From NCBI RefSeq assembly GCF_018101125.2, contig NZ_JAELVF020000001.1, forward strand, positions 4,435,962-4,499,961: a stretch of DNA of 64,000 bases, given 5' to 3'. The translations under genes were made by a program, and so were the position numbers. Below the pieces are notes generated by a model. That model was not told the DNA's origin. It did no database searches and saw only the letters and a program-made list of their open reading frames with translations. Of this stretch, positions 21,167 through 30,738 are shown one piece after another. How positions within the stretch are numbered: position 1 is the first letter of the stretch; every line of letters begins with the position of its first letter. This stretch comes from Streptomyces tardus. GTDB lineage: Bacteria; Actinomycetota; Actinomycetes; Streptomycetales; Streptomycetaceae.

Positions 21167-21190
21167 GCGGCCCGGGAAGAACCGGGCCGC
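21167..21190 (+). terminator. Hairpin after tpiA
   Basis: GCGGCCCGG (21167-21175) and CCGGGCCGC (21182-21190). TAGGCT follows directly at 21191-21196 and may be the -10 of the secG transcript, so the two signals abut. Confidence 0.65.
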
Positions 21191-21223
21191 TAGGCTCAGC
21201 GGTCCCACCCGTCGTACCCTGTC

Positions 21224-21248
21224 GGGGCCGGGCCCCGCGCCCGGCCCC
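21224..21248 (+). terminator. Second hairpin in the tpiA-secG gap
   Basis: GGGGCCGGG (21224-21232) and CCCGGCCCC (21240-21248) with a 7-nt loop, followed by GATTGATCTG. If transcription starts at the TAGGCT box upstream, this hairpin lies in the secG leader and would act as an RNA structure rather than a terminator. Confidence 0.45.
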
Positions 21249-21299
21249 GATTGATCTGTCCGTACGTCTTCTGTGAAGCCCGAGAGAGTTGGTCCAGCC

Positions 21300-21533
21300 G
21301 TGGAATTGGGTCTGTCGATCGCCCTGCTTATCTTCAGTGGCTTGCTGGTGCTGCTGGTCCTCATGCACAAGGGGAAGGGCGGCGGGCTCTCCGACATGTT
21401 CGGCGGTGGCATGCAGTCCTCCGTCGGCGGCTCCTCGGTCGCCGAGCGGAACCTCGACCGCATCACCATCGTGGTCGCCCTGGTGTGGGCCGCCATCATC
21501 GTGGCGCTCGGCATCATGATGAAGAGCAACTGA
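21300..21533 (+). CDS. secG: SecG protein-export subunit
   Basis: Small SecYEG translocon subunit that assists SecA-driven export. Start GTG 21300 (MELGLSIALLIFSG), 77 residues; an upstream GTG at 21273 adds nine residues without conservation. Two membrane helices flank the family signature MHKGKGGGLSDMFGGG and SSVGGSSVAERNLDRIT. Standard position after tpiA in Streptomyces. Confidence 0.95.
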   Translation: MELGLSIALLIFSGLLVLLVLMHKGKGGGLSDMFGGGMQSSVGGSSVAERNLDRITIVVALVWAAIIVALGIMMKSN

Positions 21534-21759
21534 GCCTGCACACCGCCGGGTTCGAGTCGGTGAGCCCCGTTCTGTCCCCTTCGTTCTCTTGATGAATTCA
21601 TCCCTCCGGTTGCGGAATCGGGCCTGCTAAGCTCTGTGGCGTGCCTCACGGCACCGGGCAGTGCCTGTCCGTCGCGCGGTCGCCCGCACGGTGAGCGAGT
21701 GGCCGGGTGAGAAGCCCCCGCGGAGCGGGGGAGGAGTCACGAGGCAGGGAGTTACGACC

Positions 21760-22095
21760 GTGGCAGGTGGCAACGCGATCCGTGGCAGCCGGGTGGGCGC
21801 CGGACCGATGGGCGAGGTCGAGCGCGGCGATGCGGCGCCCCGGCTCAGAATCTCCTTCTGGTGCTCCAACGGGCACCAGACGCAGCCGAGTTTCGCCGGT
21901 GACGCACAGGTCCCCGAGACGTGGGACTGCCCGCGGTGCGGTTTCCCCGCCGGCAAGGACCAGGACAATCCGCCGGACCCGCCGCGCACCGAGCCGTACA
22001 AGACGCACCTCGCCTATGTGCGGGAGCGCCGTACCGACGCCGACGGCGAGGCCATCCTCGCCGAGGCCCTCGCGAAGCTCCGCGGCGAGGTCTGA
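21760..22095 (+). CDS. RbpA-family RNA polymerase-binding protein
   Basis: 111 residues from GTG 21760. RbpA proteins bind the sigma2 region and the core polymerase of actinobacteria and promote open-complex formation. Visible family features are the N-terminal AIRGSRVGAGP tail, a zinc-type core with WCSNGH and WDCPRCGFPAG, the linker PPRTEPYKTHLAYVRERR (the basic/sigma-binding part, comparable with RTHWDMLxERR) and a C-terminal helix ILAEALAKLRGE. This sequence differs from the stress-induced RbpA of S. coelicolor and looks like the secG-linked paralogue, so I do not give the symbol. A TAAGCT -10 candidate at 21628-21633 precedes a leader of about 120 nt. Confidence 0.85.
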   Translation: MAGGNAIRGSRVGAGPMGEVERGDAAPRLRISFWCSNGHQTQPSFAGDAQVPETWDCPRCGFPAGKDQDNPPDPPRTEPYKTHLAYVRERRTDADGEAILAEALAKLRGEV

Positions 22096-22197
22096 CCCCG
22101 CCCCCGGCCGTGAACTCCCCGCCCCTGCGCGGGAGTCGTGCCCGGCGTGCGCCCCGGATGTCCGCGCGACGGCGTCCCGGCGAACCCCTGTTGAACA

Positions 22198-22234
22198 CCC
22201 CGGCCGTGCCTCCCCTCGGGAGCGCGCGGCCGGG
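22198..22234 (+). terminator. Terminator after the RbpA-family gene
   Basis: CCCCGGCCG (22198-22206) and CGGCCGGG (22227-22234) form the stem, followed by TTCGTTCT. A -10-like TAGGTT at 22247-22252 downstream may start pgi. Confidence 0.6.
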
Positions 22235-22297
22235 TTCGTTCTCCATTAGGTTGGGCCGCGGCGGGGTACGCACACGAGGAATGAGCTGGATTCTCTG

Positions 22298-23956
22298 ATG
22301 AACGCACACGACGCGGCCGACCGCGAGCGGCTCGACCGGCTGCCGGAGTGGGCCGCACTGGCAGACCACCGTGCGGTGCTGGGCGAGGTGGGGCTGCGGG
22401 AGCTCTTCGCGACCGACCCGGGCCGCGCAGACCGCTTCTCGCTGGAGGTCGGAGACCTCCATCTCGACTACTCCAAGCACCTGGTCACCGACGAGACCCT
22501 GCGGCGGCTGACGGCGCTGGCGAAGGCCACCGGCGTCGCCGAGCTGCGCGACGCGATGTTCCGCGGCGAGCGGATCAACAACACGGAGAACCGCGCGGTG
22601 CTGCACACCGCGCTGCGCGCCCCGCGTGGCGAGGTCATCCAGGTTGACGGGGTCGACGTCGTACCGGCTGTCCACCAAGTCCTCGACCGGATGGCCGAGT
22701 TCGCGAACCGGGTACGGGCGGGGGAGTGGGTCGGGCACACCGGGCAGCGCATTCGCACCGTGGTCAACATCGGCATCGGGGGCTCGGACCTCGGCCCGGC
22801 CATGGCGCAGGAGGTGCTGCGCCCCTACAGCGCACGCGAGTTGGACTTCCGCTTCGTCTCCAACGTCGACGGTGCGGACCTGCACGAGGCCGTACGCGAT
22901 CTGGACCCCGCGCAGACACTGTTCATCGTCGCCTCGAAGACCTTCACCACCATCGAGACCCTCACCAACGCCAAGGCGGCGCGCGGTTGGCTTCTCGACG
23001 GTCTCGGCGCCGGTGAGGAGGCGGTGGCCGGGCACTTCGTCGCGGTGTCGACCAACGCCGAGCAGGTGTCGGACTTCGGCATCGACACGGCCAACATGTT
23101 CGAGTTCTGGGACTGGGTCGGCGGACGCTACTCCTACGACTCCGCGATCGGCCTGTCGTTGATGGTGGCGATCGGACCCGCCCGGTTCCGGGAGATGCTC
23201 GACGGCTTCCGGCTGATGGACGAGCACTTCCGCACCGCGCCGCCCGCCGAGAACGCGCCGATGCTGCTGGCCCTGCTCGGCGTCTGGTACGGGCGGTTCT
23301 ACGACGCGCACGCGCACGCCGTGCTGCCCTACTCGCACTACCTCTCGCGGTTCACCGCCTACCTGCAGCAGCTGGACATGGAGTCCAACGGCAAGCGGGT
23401 CGACCGGGAGGGCCGTCCCGTCGACTGGCACACCGGCCCCGTGGTGTGGGGCACCCCGGGCACCAACGGCCAGCACGCGTACTTCCAACTGCTGCACCAG
23501 GGCACCCGGTTGATCCCCGCGGACCTGATCGGCTTCGCCGAACCGGTCGAGGAGCTGGGCGCCCTGCGCGACCAGCACGATCTGCTGATGGCCAACCTCT
23601 TCGCACAGGGCCAGGCCCTCGCCTTCGGCAAGACCCCCGAGGAGGTGCGCGCCGAGGGCGTGCCGGAGGAGCTGGTGCCGCACCGCACCTTCCCCGGCGA
23701 CCGCCCGACCACCACTGTGCTCGCAGGCAGCCTCACCCCGTCCGTACTCGGCCAGCTGGTGGCGCTCTACGAGCACAAGGTGTTCGTGCAGGGTGCGATC
23801 TGGGGCATCGACTCCTTCGACCAGTGGGGCGTGGAGCTCGGCAAGGTACTGGCCAAACGGCTGGAGCCCGCCCTGACCGACGGCGACCGGGTTGCGGGTC
23901 TGGACTCCTCCACGAGCGCCCTGGTGGACCGCTACCGGAAGTTCCGCGGACGCTGA
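22298..23956 (+). CDS. pgi: Glucose-6-phosphate isomerase
   Basis: Interconverts glucose-6-phosphate and fructose-6-phosphate, linking glycolysis with the pentose-phosphate genes downstream. 552 residues from ATG 22298. Conserved [12 protein letters not shown] (sugar-phosphate loop), [21 protein letters not shown] and [16 protein letters not shown]; catalytic Glu and His positions are intact. The start overlaps the stop of a 5-codon ORF (22281-22298), and the nearest SD-like GAGGA is 17 nt upstream, so initiation is unusual. A hairpin overlaps the stop codon. Confidence 0.97.
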   Translation: MNAHDAADRERLDRLPEWAALADHRAVLGEVGLRELFATDPGRADRFSLEVGDLHLDYSKHLVTDETLRRLTALAKATGVAELRDAMFRGERINNTENRAVLHTALRAPRGEVIQVDGVDVVPAVHQVLDRMAEFANRVRAGEWVGHTGQRIRTVVNIGIGGSDLGPAMAQEVLRPYSARELDFRFVSNVDGADLHEAVRDLDPAQTLFIVASKTFTTIETLTNAKAARGWLLDGLGAGEEAVAGHFVAVSTNAEQVSDFGIDTANMFEFWDWVGGRYSYDSAIGLSLMVAIGPARFREMLDGFRLMDEHFRTAPPAENAPMLLALLGVWYGRFYDAHAHAVLPYSHYLSRFTAYLQQLDMESNGKRVDREGRPVDWHTGPVVWGTPGTNGQHAYFQLLHQGTRLIPADLIGFAEPVEELGALRDQHDLLMANLFAQGQALAFGKTPEEVRAEGVPEELVPHRTFPGDRPTTTVLAGSLTPSVLGQLVALYEHKVFVQGAIWGIDSFDQWGVELGKVLAKRLEPALTDGDRVAGLDSSTSALVDRYRKFRGR

Positions 23957-23983
23957 CCGGACGGCCAGGCTGCCCGTCCGGTC
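23955..23983 (+). terminator. Terminator overlapping the pgi stop
   Basis: GACCGGACGG (23955-23964) and CCGTCCGGTC (23974-23983), a 10-bp perfect stem starting within the TGA codon. Confidence 0.7.
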
Positions 23984-24162
23984 CGCCGGCTGACCGGACG
24001 GGGCTCTCCGCCCCGGCCCGCCCGCGCCCACTGCCCCTGTCCGACACGGCGCCGGGGCGCGCCCCGCCCGGGTTCGTACGGACGTGCTGCCCGCCACGCC
24101 CTCGGGTGCGTGGCGGGCACACCGTTGGGCACCCCTCGTGAAAGCGCGCACAAGCGCGGTTC

Positions 24163-24168
24163 TACGAT
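24163..24168 (+). promoter_or_regulatory. Leaderless -10 box (TACGAT) of ctaA
   Basis: TACGAT ends exactly 6 nt before GTG 24175; no SD sequence between. Confidence 0.6.
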
Positions 24169-24174
24169 GGGCCC

Positions 24175-25173
24175 GTGTCGAAGATGTCTGCTCTGGTACG
24201 CAACCCGCTCGCGTGCATCGCCGCGCGTTGGACCCCCTCCCCGCGCATTCTCGCGCGGGCCACCCTCGCCGCCGTGGGGATGAGCGTGGTGATCGTGGTG
24301 ACCGGTGGCGCGGTGCGTCTGACCGGTTCCGGGCTGGGTTGCGACACCTGGCCCAAATGCACCGACGACAGCCTCTTCGCCACTCAGGAGATGGGTCTGC
24401 ACGGGGCGATCGAGTTCGGCAACCGGATGCTCACCTACGTGCTCTGTGCGGCCGTCGGCTGGGCGATCATCGCGGCGCGCAGCGTCAAACCCCGTCGTAC
24501 CGGCCTGACCCGCCTCGCCTGGGCGCAGTTCTGGATCGTGATGGCGAACGCGGTCGTCGGCGGCATCACGGTGCTGACCGGTCTCAACCCGTACACCGTT
24601 GCCGGCCACTTCCTCCTCGCCACCTCGCTGATCACGGTGACGCTGGTGACCTGGGAGCGGGCGCGCGAGGGCGACGAGCCCCCGCGTCCGCTGGTCGGTC
24701 CCCGGGTGCGGCAGCTGGCCGTCGGGATGACCGCGGCGGCGGTGGCGCTGATCGTGGTGGGCACGGTGGTCACCGGCGCCGGGCAGCACGCGGGGGACAG
24801 CAGCGACGTGCCGCGCATCCCGATCGACTGGGAGCTGATCACCCGGGTCCACTCGGCGTTCGCCTGGCTCGTGGTGGCGCTGGCCGTCGCGCTGTGGGCG
24901 CTGCTGCGCGTGGTCGACGCACCGCGCGGCCCGCGGGCCCGCACCGCGGAGCTGCTGGTGGTGCTCGCCTCGCAGGTCCTGGTGGGATATGCGCAGTACT
25001 TCCTGGACTCCCCGGAGCTGCTGGTCGGTGTCCATCTGCTCGGCTCGACCCTGGTGTGGATCGCGGTGGTACGAGTGCTGTTCTCGCTCCGCGAGCGCGG
25101 CGCGGCCCCGGCGGCACCCGCGGCCGACGGCCCGGCGGACCGGACGGCGGAGCCGGAGCCCGCCTCGGCGTGA
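24175..25173 (+). CDS. ctaA: Heme A synthase (COX15/CtaA)
   Basis: Oxidises heme O to heme A for cytochrome aa3 oxidase, in the membrane. 332 residues, about eight membrane helices. The four heme/catalytic regions are visible: LHGAIEFGNRM (Glu and His), VAGHFLLATSL, RVHSAFAWLV and GVHLLGSTLVW with their His residues, and the conserved GGAVRLTGSGLGCDTWPKC extracellular loop. The C-terminal Ala/Pro/Glu tail is not conserved. It converges on a small unknown gene and faces ctaB, which makes its substrate. Confidence 0.96.
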   Translation: MSKMSALVRNPLACIAARWTPSPRILARATLAAVGMSVVIVVTGGAVRLTGSGLGCDTWPKCTDDSLFATQEMGLHGAIEFGNRMLTYVLCAAVGWAIIAARSVKPRRTGLTRLAWAQFWIVMANAVVGGITVLTGLNPYTVAGHFLLATSLITVTLVTWERAREGDEPPRPLVGPRVRQLAVGMTAAAVALIVVGTVVTGAGQHAGDSSDVPRIPIDWELITRVHSAFAWLVVALAVALWALLRVVDAPRGPRARTAELLVVLASQVLVGYAQYFLDSPELLVGVHLLGSTLVWIAVVRVLFSLRERGAAPAAPAADGPADRTAEPEPASA

Positions 25174-25191
25174 GCGGCTGACGAAACGCAG

Positions 25192-25231
25192 CAGGGGCGT
25201 GTCCGCCGGAGGCCCGGCGGAGACGCCCCTG
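25192..25231. terminator. Bidirectional terminator between ctaA and the convergent small gene
   Basis: CAGGGGCGT (25192-25200) pairs with ACGCCCCTG (25223-25231); the inner stem CCGCCGG (25203-25209)/CCGGCGG (25214-25220) closes an AGGC loop. It serves both strands. Confidence 0.8.
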
Positions 25232-25248
25232 TTCTCCGTCTGTGCTGC

Positions 25249-25608
25249 TCAGTCGTTGTCGGGGCCGCCGATCTGCATCCCGGCCATCCGGGACCACTCG
25301 TACGGGCCGGTCCGCACCCGGGCGGCGAAGGCACCGTCGAAGTCCTTGTGGACGGTGATGCCGGCGCGCTCCACGGCCTGCACGGCGATCTCGTGGCTGG
25401 TGGCCACCAGGTCGCCCCATTCGCCGTTCTCGCCGACCAGGACGATCCGGGCACCCCGCTGGCCGAGGTAGGAGACCTGTCCTTCCGCGCTGCCGCCGTG
25501 ACTCCTGGCGAACGCGTCGATCTGCTTGGCCAGTCGGGCCGCCTGGCGATCCGCCTTGGTACGGCTCGCGCGGCTCCGGCTCTCGTCAGCCTGCTTCGTC
25601 TCTGCCAT
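25249..25608 (-). CDS. Conserved small protein of unknown function
   Basis: 119 residues from ATG 25608, preceded by TAGCAT exactly 6 nt upstream (25615-25620), so leaderless. The first 35 residues are Ser/Arg/Lys-rich and probably disordered or nucleic-acid-binding; the rest is an alpha/beta domain (YLGQRGARIVLVGENGEWGDLVATSHEIAVQAVERAGITVHKDFD). No membrane segment, Cys cluster or enzyme motif. It is found in this position (between ctaA and ctaB) in streptomycetes to my recollection. I do not recognise a function. Confidence 0.8.
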   Translation of the reverse strand: MAETKQADESRSRASRTKADRQAARLAKQIDAFARSHGGSAEGQVSYLGQRGARIVLVGENGEWGDLVATSHEIAVQAVERAGITVHKDFDGAFAARVRTGPYEWSRMAGMQIGGPDND

Positions 25609-25828
25609 GCGCTGATGCTACCCGTGGGTAGATCATCCGGCGACGTGCCTGCGGGTGGTTTGCGCCACTCCGGTCGGCGTACGGCGCCCTCCGGCCCGGC
25701 AGCCCGCACAGGCCCCGGGGGCGCGTACGGACCGGGACGTGCGCGTCCGGGGGACACGAACGGCCCCTCGCGCGAAGGGCGAGGGGCCGTGGAGTCGGCG
25801 GAGCCGGAAGCTCCGGAGAGCAGGCGGA

Positions 25829-26782
25829 TCAGCGTACGAACGGATCGATCGCCACCGCGACGAAGATCAGCGAGACGTAGGTGATCGACCAGTGGAAGAG
25901 GCGCATCTCCTTGAGCTTGGCGCCCGCCGCCCCGGCCTTCGCCCTGTTCTGCAGGGCGTGCGCCTCCCAGAGCCACCAACCGCCCGCGGCGAGCGCGACG
26001 GCGGTGTAGAACCAGCCCACGTAGCCCAGCGGCCACAGGGTCAGCGACACCGCGACCATGACCCAGCTGTAGAGGACGATCTGCCGGGCGACCACGCGGT
26101 TGGAGGCGATGACAGGCAGCATCGGCACGCCCACCCGGGCGTAGTCCTCCTTGACCTTCATCGACAGCGGCCAGTAGTGCGGCGGCGTCCAGAAGAAGAT
26201 GACCATGAAGAGGACCACGGCGGCCCAGCTGACCTCGTTGGTGACCGAGGACCAGCCGATCAGCACCGGCATGCAGCCGGCGATCCCGCCCCAGATGATG
26301 TTCTGCGAGGTGCGGCGCTTGAGCAGCATCGTGTAGACGAGCACGTAGAACAGCAGCGCGCCGAGCGCGAGCGCCGCGGAGAGCCAGTTGACCAGCAGGC
26401 CGAACCACAGGGTGGACACAACCGCGAGGGTCAGTCCGAAGACCAGACCCTGGCGAGGCGTCAGCACCCCGGTGACCAGCGGCCGCTGGGCGGTCCTGGT
26501 CATGAGCGCGTCGATGTCCCGGTCGATGTACATGTTCAGAGCGTTGGCGCCGCCGGCGGAGAGGTAGCCGCCGACGCAGGTCACCAGCACCAGCCACAGG
26601 TCGGGCACACCCTGCGCCGCCAGGAACATCACCGGGACCGTGGTGATGAGCAGCAGCTCGATGATGCGGGGCTTGGTGAGCGCGACGTACGCCTTGACCT
26701 TTGCCATCAGCGAGGGCCGGTGGGCCGCTGGTGCCGGCCCCGCAGCGATCACTCCCGCGGGACGGGATTCGACGTCCGTCAC
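25829..26782 (-). CDS. ctaB: Protoheme IX farnesyltransferase (heme O synthase)
   Basis: Transfers farnesyl diphosphate to heme b, making heme O for CtaA. 317 residues from GTG 26782 ([10 protein letters not shown]), which has AGGGG 5-6 nt upstream; ATG 26806 is possible but has no SD. UbiA-family membrane protein with about nine helices. First Asp-rich motif [15 protein letters not shown], second region [14 protein letters not shown]; both are needed for prenyl diphosphate binding. Start region continues as an open but non-coding-looking frame to 27247, which is rejected. Divergent from tkt. Confidence 0.95.
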   Translation of the reverse strand: MTDVESRPAGVIAAGPAPAAHRPSLMAKVKAYVALTKPRIIELLLITTVPVMFLAAQGVPDLWLVLVTCVGGYLSAGGANALNMYIDRDIDALMTRTAQRPLVTGVLTPRQGLVFGLTLAVVSTLWFGLLVNWLSAALALGALLFYVLVYTMLLKRRTSQNIIWGGIAGCMPVLIGWSSVTNEVSWAAVVLFMVIFFWTPPHYWPLSMKVKEDYARVGVPMLPVIASNRVVARQIVLYSWVMVAVSLTLWPLGYVGWFYTAVALAAGGWWLWEAHALQNRAKAGAAGAKLKEMRLFHWSITYVSLIFVAVAIDPFVR

Positions 26783-27483
26783 GAACACCCCTGAATCAAG
26801 TGACATCCGCGGCAGGCGCCGCGAGAAACCGTCGAGCACCCGGGGGTTCCGTCCCCGCAGGACTCGCGCATACCACGCCACTTTAGACGCACGCCATACC
26901 CGACTCGGCGCCGGGGTGGTCGGGTTGGCGGTTCCGCGCGGAACCGTCCGCAGCGGCGCGGAGGCCCGCCCGCCGGGCAACCCGTGCGGCGAACCGCTGG
27001 GTGCCGGCCCCGTACACCGACCGGTGCGCGCGGCCGGGTGCGCGGTCGCCGCCGACCCGGACCGGACGGTGGACGGAGGACCTGCCGGTCGGGGACGACG
27101 GGGTGCGTCTCCGCCCCGTGCCGGCCCCTTCCGCACTTCGCGCCGCGGCCCCTCGCGCCGAATGCCGTCCGCGCCGCAGAGGTACGCCCGGTCCGCCGCG
27201 GCGGTGCGCCCCTTCCATGGCGGAGGTACGCCCCGGAATTCGTACACGATCGAGCGTCGGGGTCGGGGGAGCGGCGTCCCCCGGAGGCGGCCGTACTCGA
27301 TGACGGTGTCGCCGACCGCGCCCGGATCGCCGCGGAGAGCGGCCCGAACGGCGTGCTCAGCACGCCCGTACCACGGTACGAACGCCGGGCACCGCCGCCC
27401 CGGCGCGGGGGTAGGCTCGAGTGCGCCGGGTGAAGGAGAAGGCCGCCGGCTTTTCGTTTGTGTGAGAGGAGCCCTGAGCCAGG
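26783..27483. other. Long divergent intergenic region ctaB-tkt
   Basis: 701 nt. No convincing gene on either strand; the open minus-strand frames are Arg/Pro/Ala-rich. Visible elements: CGTACC-AC-GGTACG, a 14-bp palindrome at 27367-27380; a -10-like TAGGCT at 27413-27418; and the tkt RBS AGGAG (27467-27471). The middle part (26890-27300) is very GC-rich and has no recognised signal. Confidence 0.5.
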
Positions 27484-29580
27484 GTGAGCATCAAGCCGAC
27501 CATCACAGAGACCGAGTCGGACGCGCGGGCGTTCGACTGGACCGAATTGGACCAGCGCGCCGTCGACACCGCCCGGATCCTGGCGATGGATGCCGTGCAG
27601 AAGGTGGGCAACGGACACCCCGGCACCGCGATGAGTCTCGCGCCCGCCGCACACGTCCTCTTCCAGAAGGTCATGCGCCACGACCCGGCGGTGGCCGACT
27701 GGACCGGCCGGGACCGGTTCGTCCTGTCCGTCGGCCACTCGAGCCTCACCCTCTACATCCAGCTCTACCTCGCCGGTTACGGACTGGAGCTGGAGGACCT
27801 CAAGTCCTTCCGCACCTGGGACAGCAAGACCCCGGGCCACCCGGAAGTCGGTCACACCACGGGCGTGGAGACGACCACCGGCCCGCTCGGCCAGGGCATC
27901 GGCAACGCCGTCGGCATGGCCATGGCGGCACGTTACGAGCGCGGGCTCTTCGACCCCGAGGCCGTCGAGGGCGAGTCCCCCTTCGACCACACCATCTGGG
28001 TGTTCGCCGGCGACGGCTGCCTCCAGGAGGGCGTGGCCGCCGAAGCCTCCTCGCTCGCCGGCCACCAGAAGCTCGGCAACCTCGTCATGCTCTGGGACGA
28101 CAACCACATTTCCATCGAGGGCGACACCGAGACCGCCGTCTCCGAGGACACCCTCGCCCGCTACGAGGCGTACGGCTGGCACGTCCAGCGCGTCGAGCAG
28201 CAGGGGAACGGCGACCTCGACCCCGAGGGCCTCCACCGCGCGCTGGTCGCGGCACAGGCCGAGACGGGCCGGCCCTCGCTGATCGCCGCTCGCTCGATCA
28301 TCGCCTGGCCCGCGCCGAACGCCCAGAACACCGAGGCCGCGCACGGCTCCGCGCTCGGCGCCGAGGAGGTCGCCGAAACCAAGCGCGTTCTCGGCTTCGA
28401 CCCGGAGCAGAGCTTCCAGGTGGACGACGCCGTCATCGCCCACACCCGTACCGCGCTCGACCGCGGGCGGGAGGCGCGCGAGGCGTGGGAGAAGGAGCTC
28501 GCTGCCTGGCGCGGCGCGAACGCCGTGCGTGCCGCCGAGTTCGACCGGATCAGCGCCGGCGAGCTGCCGCAGGGATGGGAGGAGCAGCTCCCCTCCTTCG
28601 AGGCCGGCAAGGACGTCGCCACCCGCAAGGCGAGCGGTGCGGTGCTCAAGGCGCTCGGCCCGGTGCTGCCCGAGCTGTGGGGCGGCTCCGCCGACCTCGC
28701 CGGCTCCAACAACACCACCATCGAGAACACCTCGTTCCTCCCGGTGGGCAACGCACTGCCGGAGGCCGACCCGTACGGCCGCACCGTCCACTACGGCATC
28801 CGCGAGCACGCCATGGGCTCGGTGATGAACGGCGTCGCCCTGCACGGCAACACCCGGATCTACGGCGGCACCTTCCTGGTGTTCTCCGACTACATGCGCC
28901 CCGCGGTGCGGCTCGCCGCGCTGATGCGCACCCCGGTCACCTACGTGTGGACGCACGACTCCATCGGCCTCGGCGAGGACGGCCCCACCCACCAGCCGGT
29001 GGAGCACCTCTCCGCGCTCCGCACGATTCCCGGCCTGAACGTCGTCCGCCCTGCCGACGCCAACGAGACGGCCACCGTCTGGGCCGAGATCCTGCGTCGG
29101 CACTCCGACCGGCCGGCCCCGCACGGCATCGCGCTCACCCGGCAGAACGTCCCGACGTACGAGGCCAACCCCGAGGCCGCCAGGGGCGGTTACGTGCTGC
29201 GCGAGGCCGGCGGGGGCGACCCGCAGGTGGTGCTGCTGGCGACCGGCTCCGAGGTGCAGCTCGCTGTGGAGGCCCGCGAGGAGCTGGAGGCGGCCGGCGT
29301 GCCGACCCGAGTCGTCTCGGTGCCCTGCATGGAATGGTTCCAGGAGCAGGACCAGCAGTGGCGCGACTCGGTGCTGCCCCCCTCGGTCCGGGCCAGGGTC
29401 GCGGTCGAGGCCGGCGTCGGGCAGAGCTGGTACCGCTACCTGGGCGACTCCGGTCGGCTCGTCTCGCTGGAGCACTTCGGTGCCTCGGCCGACTACCTGA
29501 AACTGTTCGAGGAGTTCGGGCTCACCTCGCAGGCGGTCGTCGCCGCGGCCCGGGAATCACTCGCCGCCGCTCGGCGCTGA
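27484..29580 (+). CDS. tkt: Transketolase
   Basis: TPP-dependent transfer of two-carbon units in the pentose-phosphate pathway. 698 residues from GTG 27484. N-terminal [23 protein letters not shown]-site [13 protein letters not shown] and [10 protein letters not shown], and the pyrimidine domain with [14 protein letters not shown] are all present. First gene of a five-gene operon (tkt-tal-zwf-opcA-pgl) with short gaps or overlaps. Confidence 0.97.
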   Translation: MSIKPTITETESDARAFDWTELDQRAVDTARILAMDAVQKVGNGHPGTAMSLAPAAHVLFQKVMRHDPAVADWTGRDRFVLSVGHSSLTLYIQLYLAGYGLELEDLKSFRTWDSKTPGHPEVGHTTGVETTTGPLGQGIGNAVGMAMAARYERGLFDPEAVEGESPFDHTIWVFAGDGCLQEGVAAEASSLAGHQKLGNLVMLWDDNHISIEGDTETAVSEDTLARYEAYGWHVQRVEQQGNGDLDPEGLHRALVAAQAETGRPSLIAARSIIAWPAPNAQNTEAAHGSALGAEEVAETKRVLGFDPEQSFQVDDAVIAHTRTALDRGREAREAWEKELAAWRGANAVRAAEFDRISAGELPQGWEEQLPSFEAGKDVATRKASGAVLKALGPVLPELWGGSADLAGSNNTTIENTSFLPVGNALPEADPYGRTVHYGIREHAMGSVMNGVALHGNTRIYGGTFLVFSDYMRPAVRLAALMRTPVTYVWTHDSIGLGEDGPTHQPVEHLSALRTIPGLNVVRPADANETATVWAEILRRHSDRPAPHGIALTRQNVPTYEANPEAARGGYVLREAGGGDPQVVLLATGSEVQLAVEAREELEAAGVPTRVVSVPCMEWFQEQDQQWRDSVLPPSVRARVAVEAGVGQSWYRYLGDSGRLVSLEHFGASADYLKLFEEFGLTSQAVVAAARESLAAARR

Positions 29581-29614
29581 CGTACACACACGCTACGTAG
29601 GAGATGCATTTCCC

Positions 29615-30733
29615 ATGACAGACGCACTGGGCCGCCTCTCGGAGGAAGGCGTCGCGATCTGGCTCGACGACCTGTCGCGCGAGCGCATCACGTCGGGCAA
29701 CCTCGCCGAGCTCATCGACCAGAAGAACGTCGTCGGTGTCACCACCAATCCGGCGATCTTCCAGAAGGCGATCTCGGCGGGCGAGGGGTACGAGCAGCAG
29801 CTGACCGACCTGGCCGTGCGCCGCGTCGGCACGGAGGAAGCCGTACGGATGGTGACGACCGCCGACGTGCGCGACGCCGCCGACATCCTGCGCCCGGTCC
29901 ACGAGGCGACCGGCGGCCGGGACGGTCGGGTCTCCATCGAGGTCGACCCCCGCCTGGCGCACAACACCGCCGCCACGGTCGCCGAGGCCCGCCAGCTGGC
30001 CTGGCTGGTCGACCGTCCGAACACGCTGGTCAAGATCCCCGCGACCAGGGCCGGCCTGCCCGCGATCACCGAGGTGATCGCGAACGGCATCAGCGTCAAC
30101 GTCACGCTGATCTTCTCGCTGGAGCGCTACCGCGAGGTGATGGACGCCTACCTGGCGGGTCTGGAGAAGGCCGACGCCAAGGGGCTGGACGTCTCCCAGA
30201 TCCACTCGGTCGCCTCCTTCTTCGTCTCCCGGGTCGACGCCGAGGTCGACAGGCGGCTCGACGAGCTGGGCACGGAGGAGGCCAAGTCGCTGCGCGGCAA
30301 GGCAGCCCTCGCCAACGCCCGCCTCGCGTACCAGGCGTACGAGGAGGTCGTCGCCTCGCCGCGCTGGCAGGCGCTCGCCACCAAGAACGCCAACGCCCAG
30401 CGCCCGCTGTGGGCGTCCACGGGCGTGAAGGACCCGGCGTACCCGGACACCCTCTACGTCACGGAGCTGGTCGTGCGCGGCACGGTCAACACCATGCCGG
30501 AGGGCACGCTGGATGCGACCGAGGACCACGGCGAGATCACCGGCGACACCGTGCACGGCACCTACGAGCAGTCCCGGGCCGACCTGGACGCACTGGAGAA
30601 GTTCGGCATCTCCTACGACGAGGTGGTCCAGCTCCTGGAGGAGCAGGCCGTCGCGAAGTTCGAGGAGCCGTGGAAAAGCCTCCTGGCCTCCACCGAGAAG
30701 GAACTCAACCGCCTCGCCCCCGAGGAGCGCTGA
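29615..30733 (+). CDS. tal: Transaldolase
   Basis: Moves a three-carbon dihydroxyacetone unit between sugar phosphates through a Schiff base. 372 residues; the catalytic Lys is in NTLVKIPAT and the substrate motif is [12 protein letters not shown]. Long actinobacterial class (about 370 residues). Starts at ATG 29615, 34 nt after tkt, RBS GTAGGAG at 29597-29603. Confidence 0.97.
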   Translation: MTDALGRLSEEGVAIWLDDLSRERITSGNLAELIDQKNVVGVTTNPAIFQKAISAGEGYEQQLTDLAVRRVGTEEAVRMVTTADVRDAADILRPVHEATGGRDGRVSIEVDPRLAHNTAATVAEARQLAWLVDRPNTLVKIPATRAGLPAITEVIANGISVNVTLIFSLERYREVMDAYLAGLEKADAKGLDVSQIHSVASFFVSRVDAEVDRRLDELGTEEAKSLRGKAALANARLAYQAYEEVVASPRWQALATKNANAQRPLWASTGVKDPAYPDTLYVTELVVRGTVNTMPEGTLDATEDHGEITGDTVHGTYEQSRADLDALEKFGISYDEVVQLLEEQAVAKFEEPWKSLLASTEKELNRLAPEER

Positions 30734-30738
30734 CACAG

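Noticed and set aside
21545-21562. T-arm-like GGTTCGAGTC after secG, suggesting a tRNA gene.
   Set aside because: No acceptor stem, D-arm or anticodon arm can be formed around it; a chance match.
26783-27247. Open minus-strand extension of ctaB of about 155 codons.
   Set aside because: Arg/Pro/Ala-rich, no conservation pattern, and GTG 26782 has a good ribosome site with the family-typical N-terminus.
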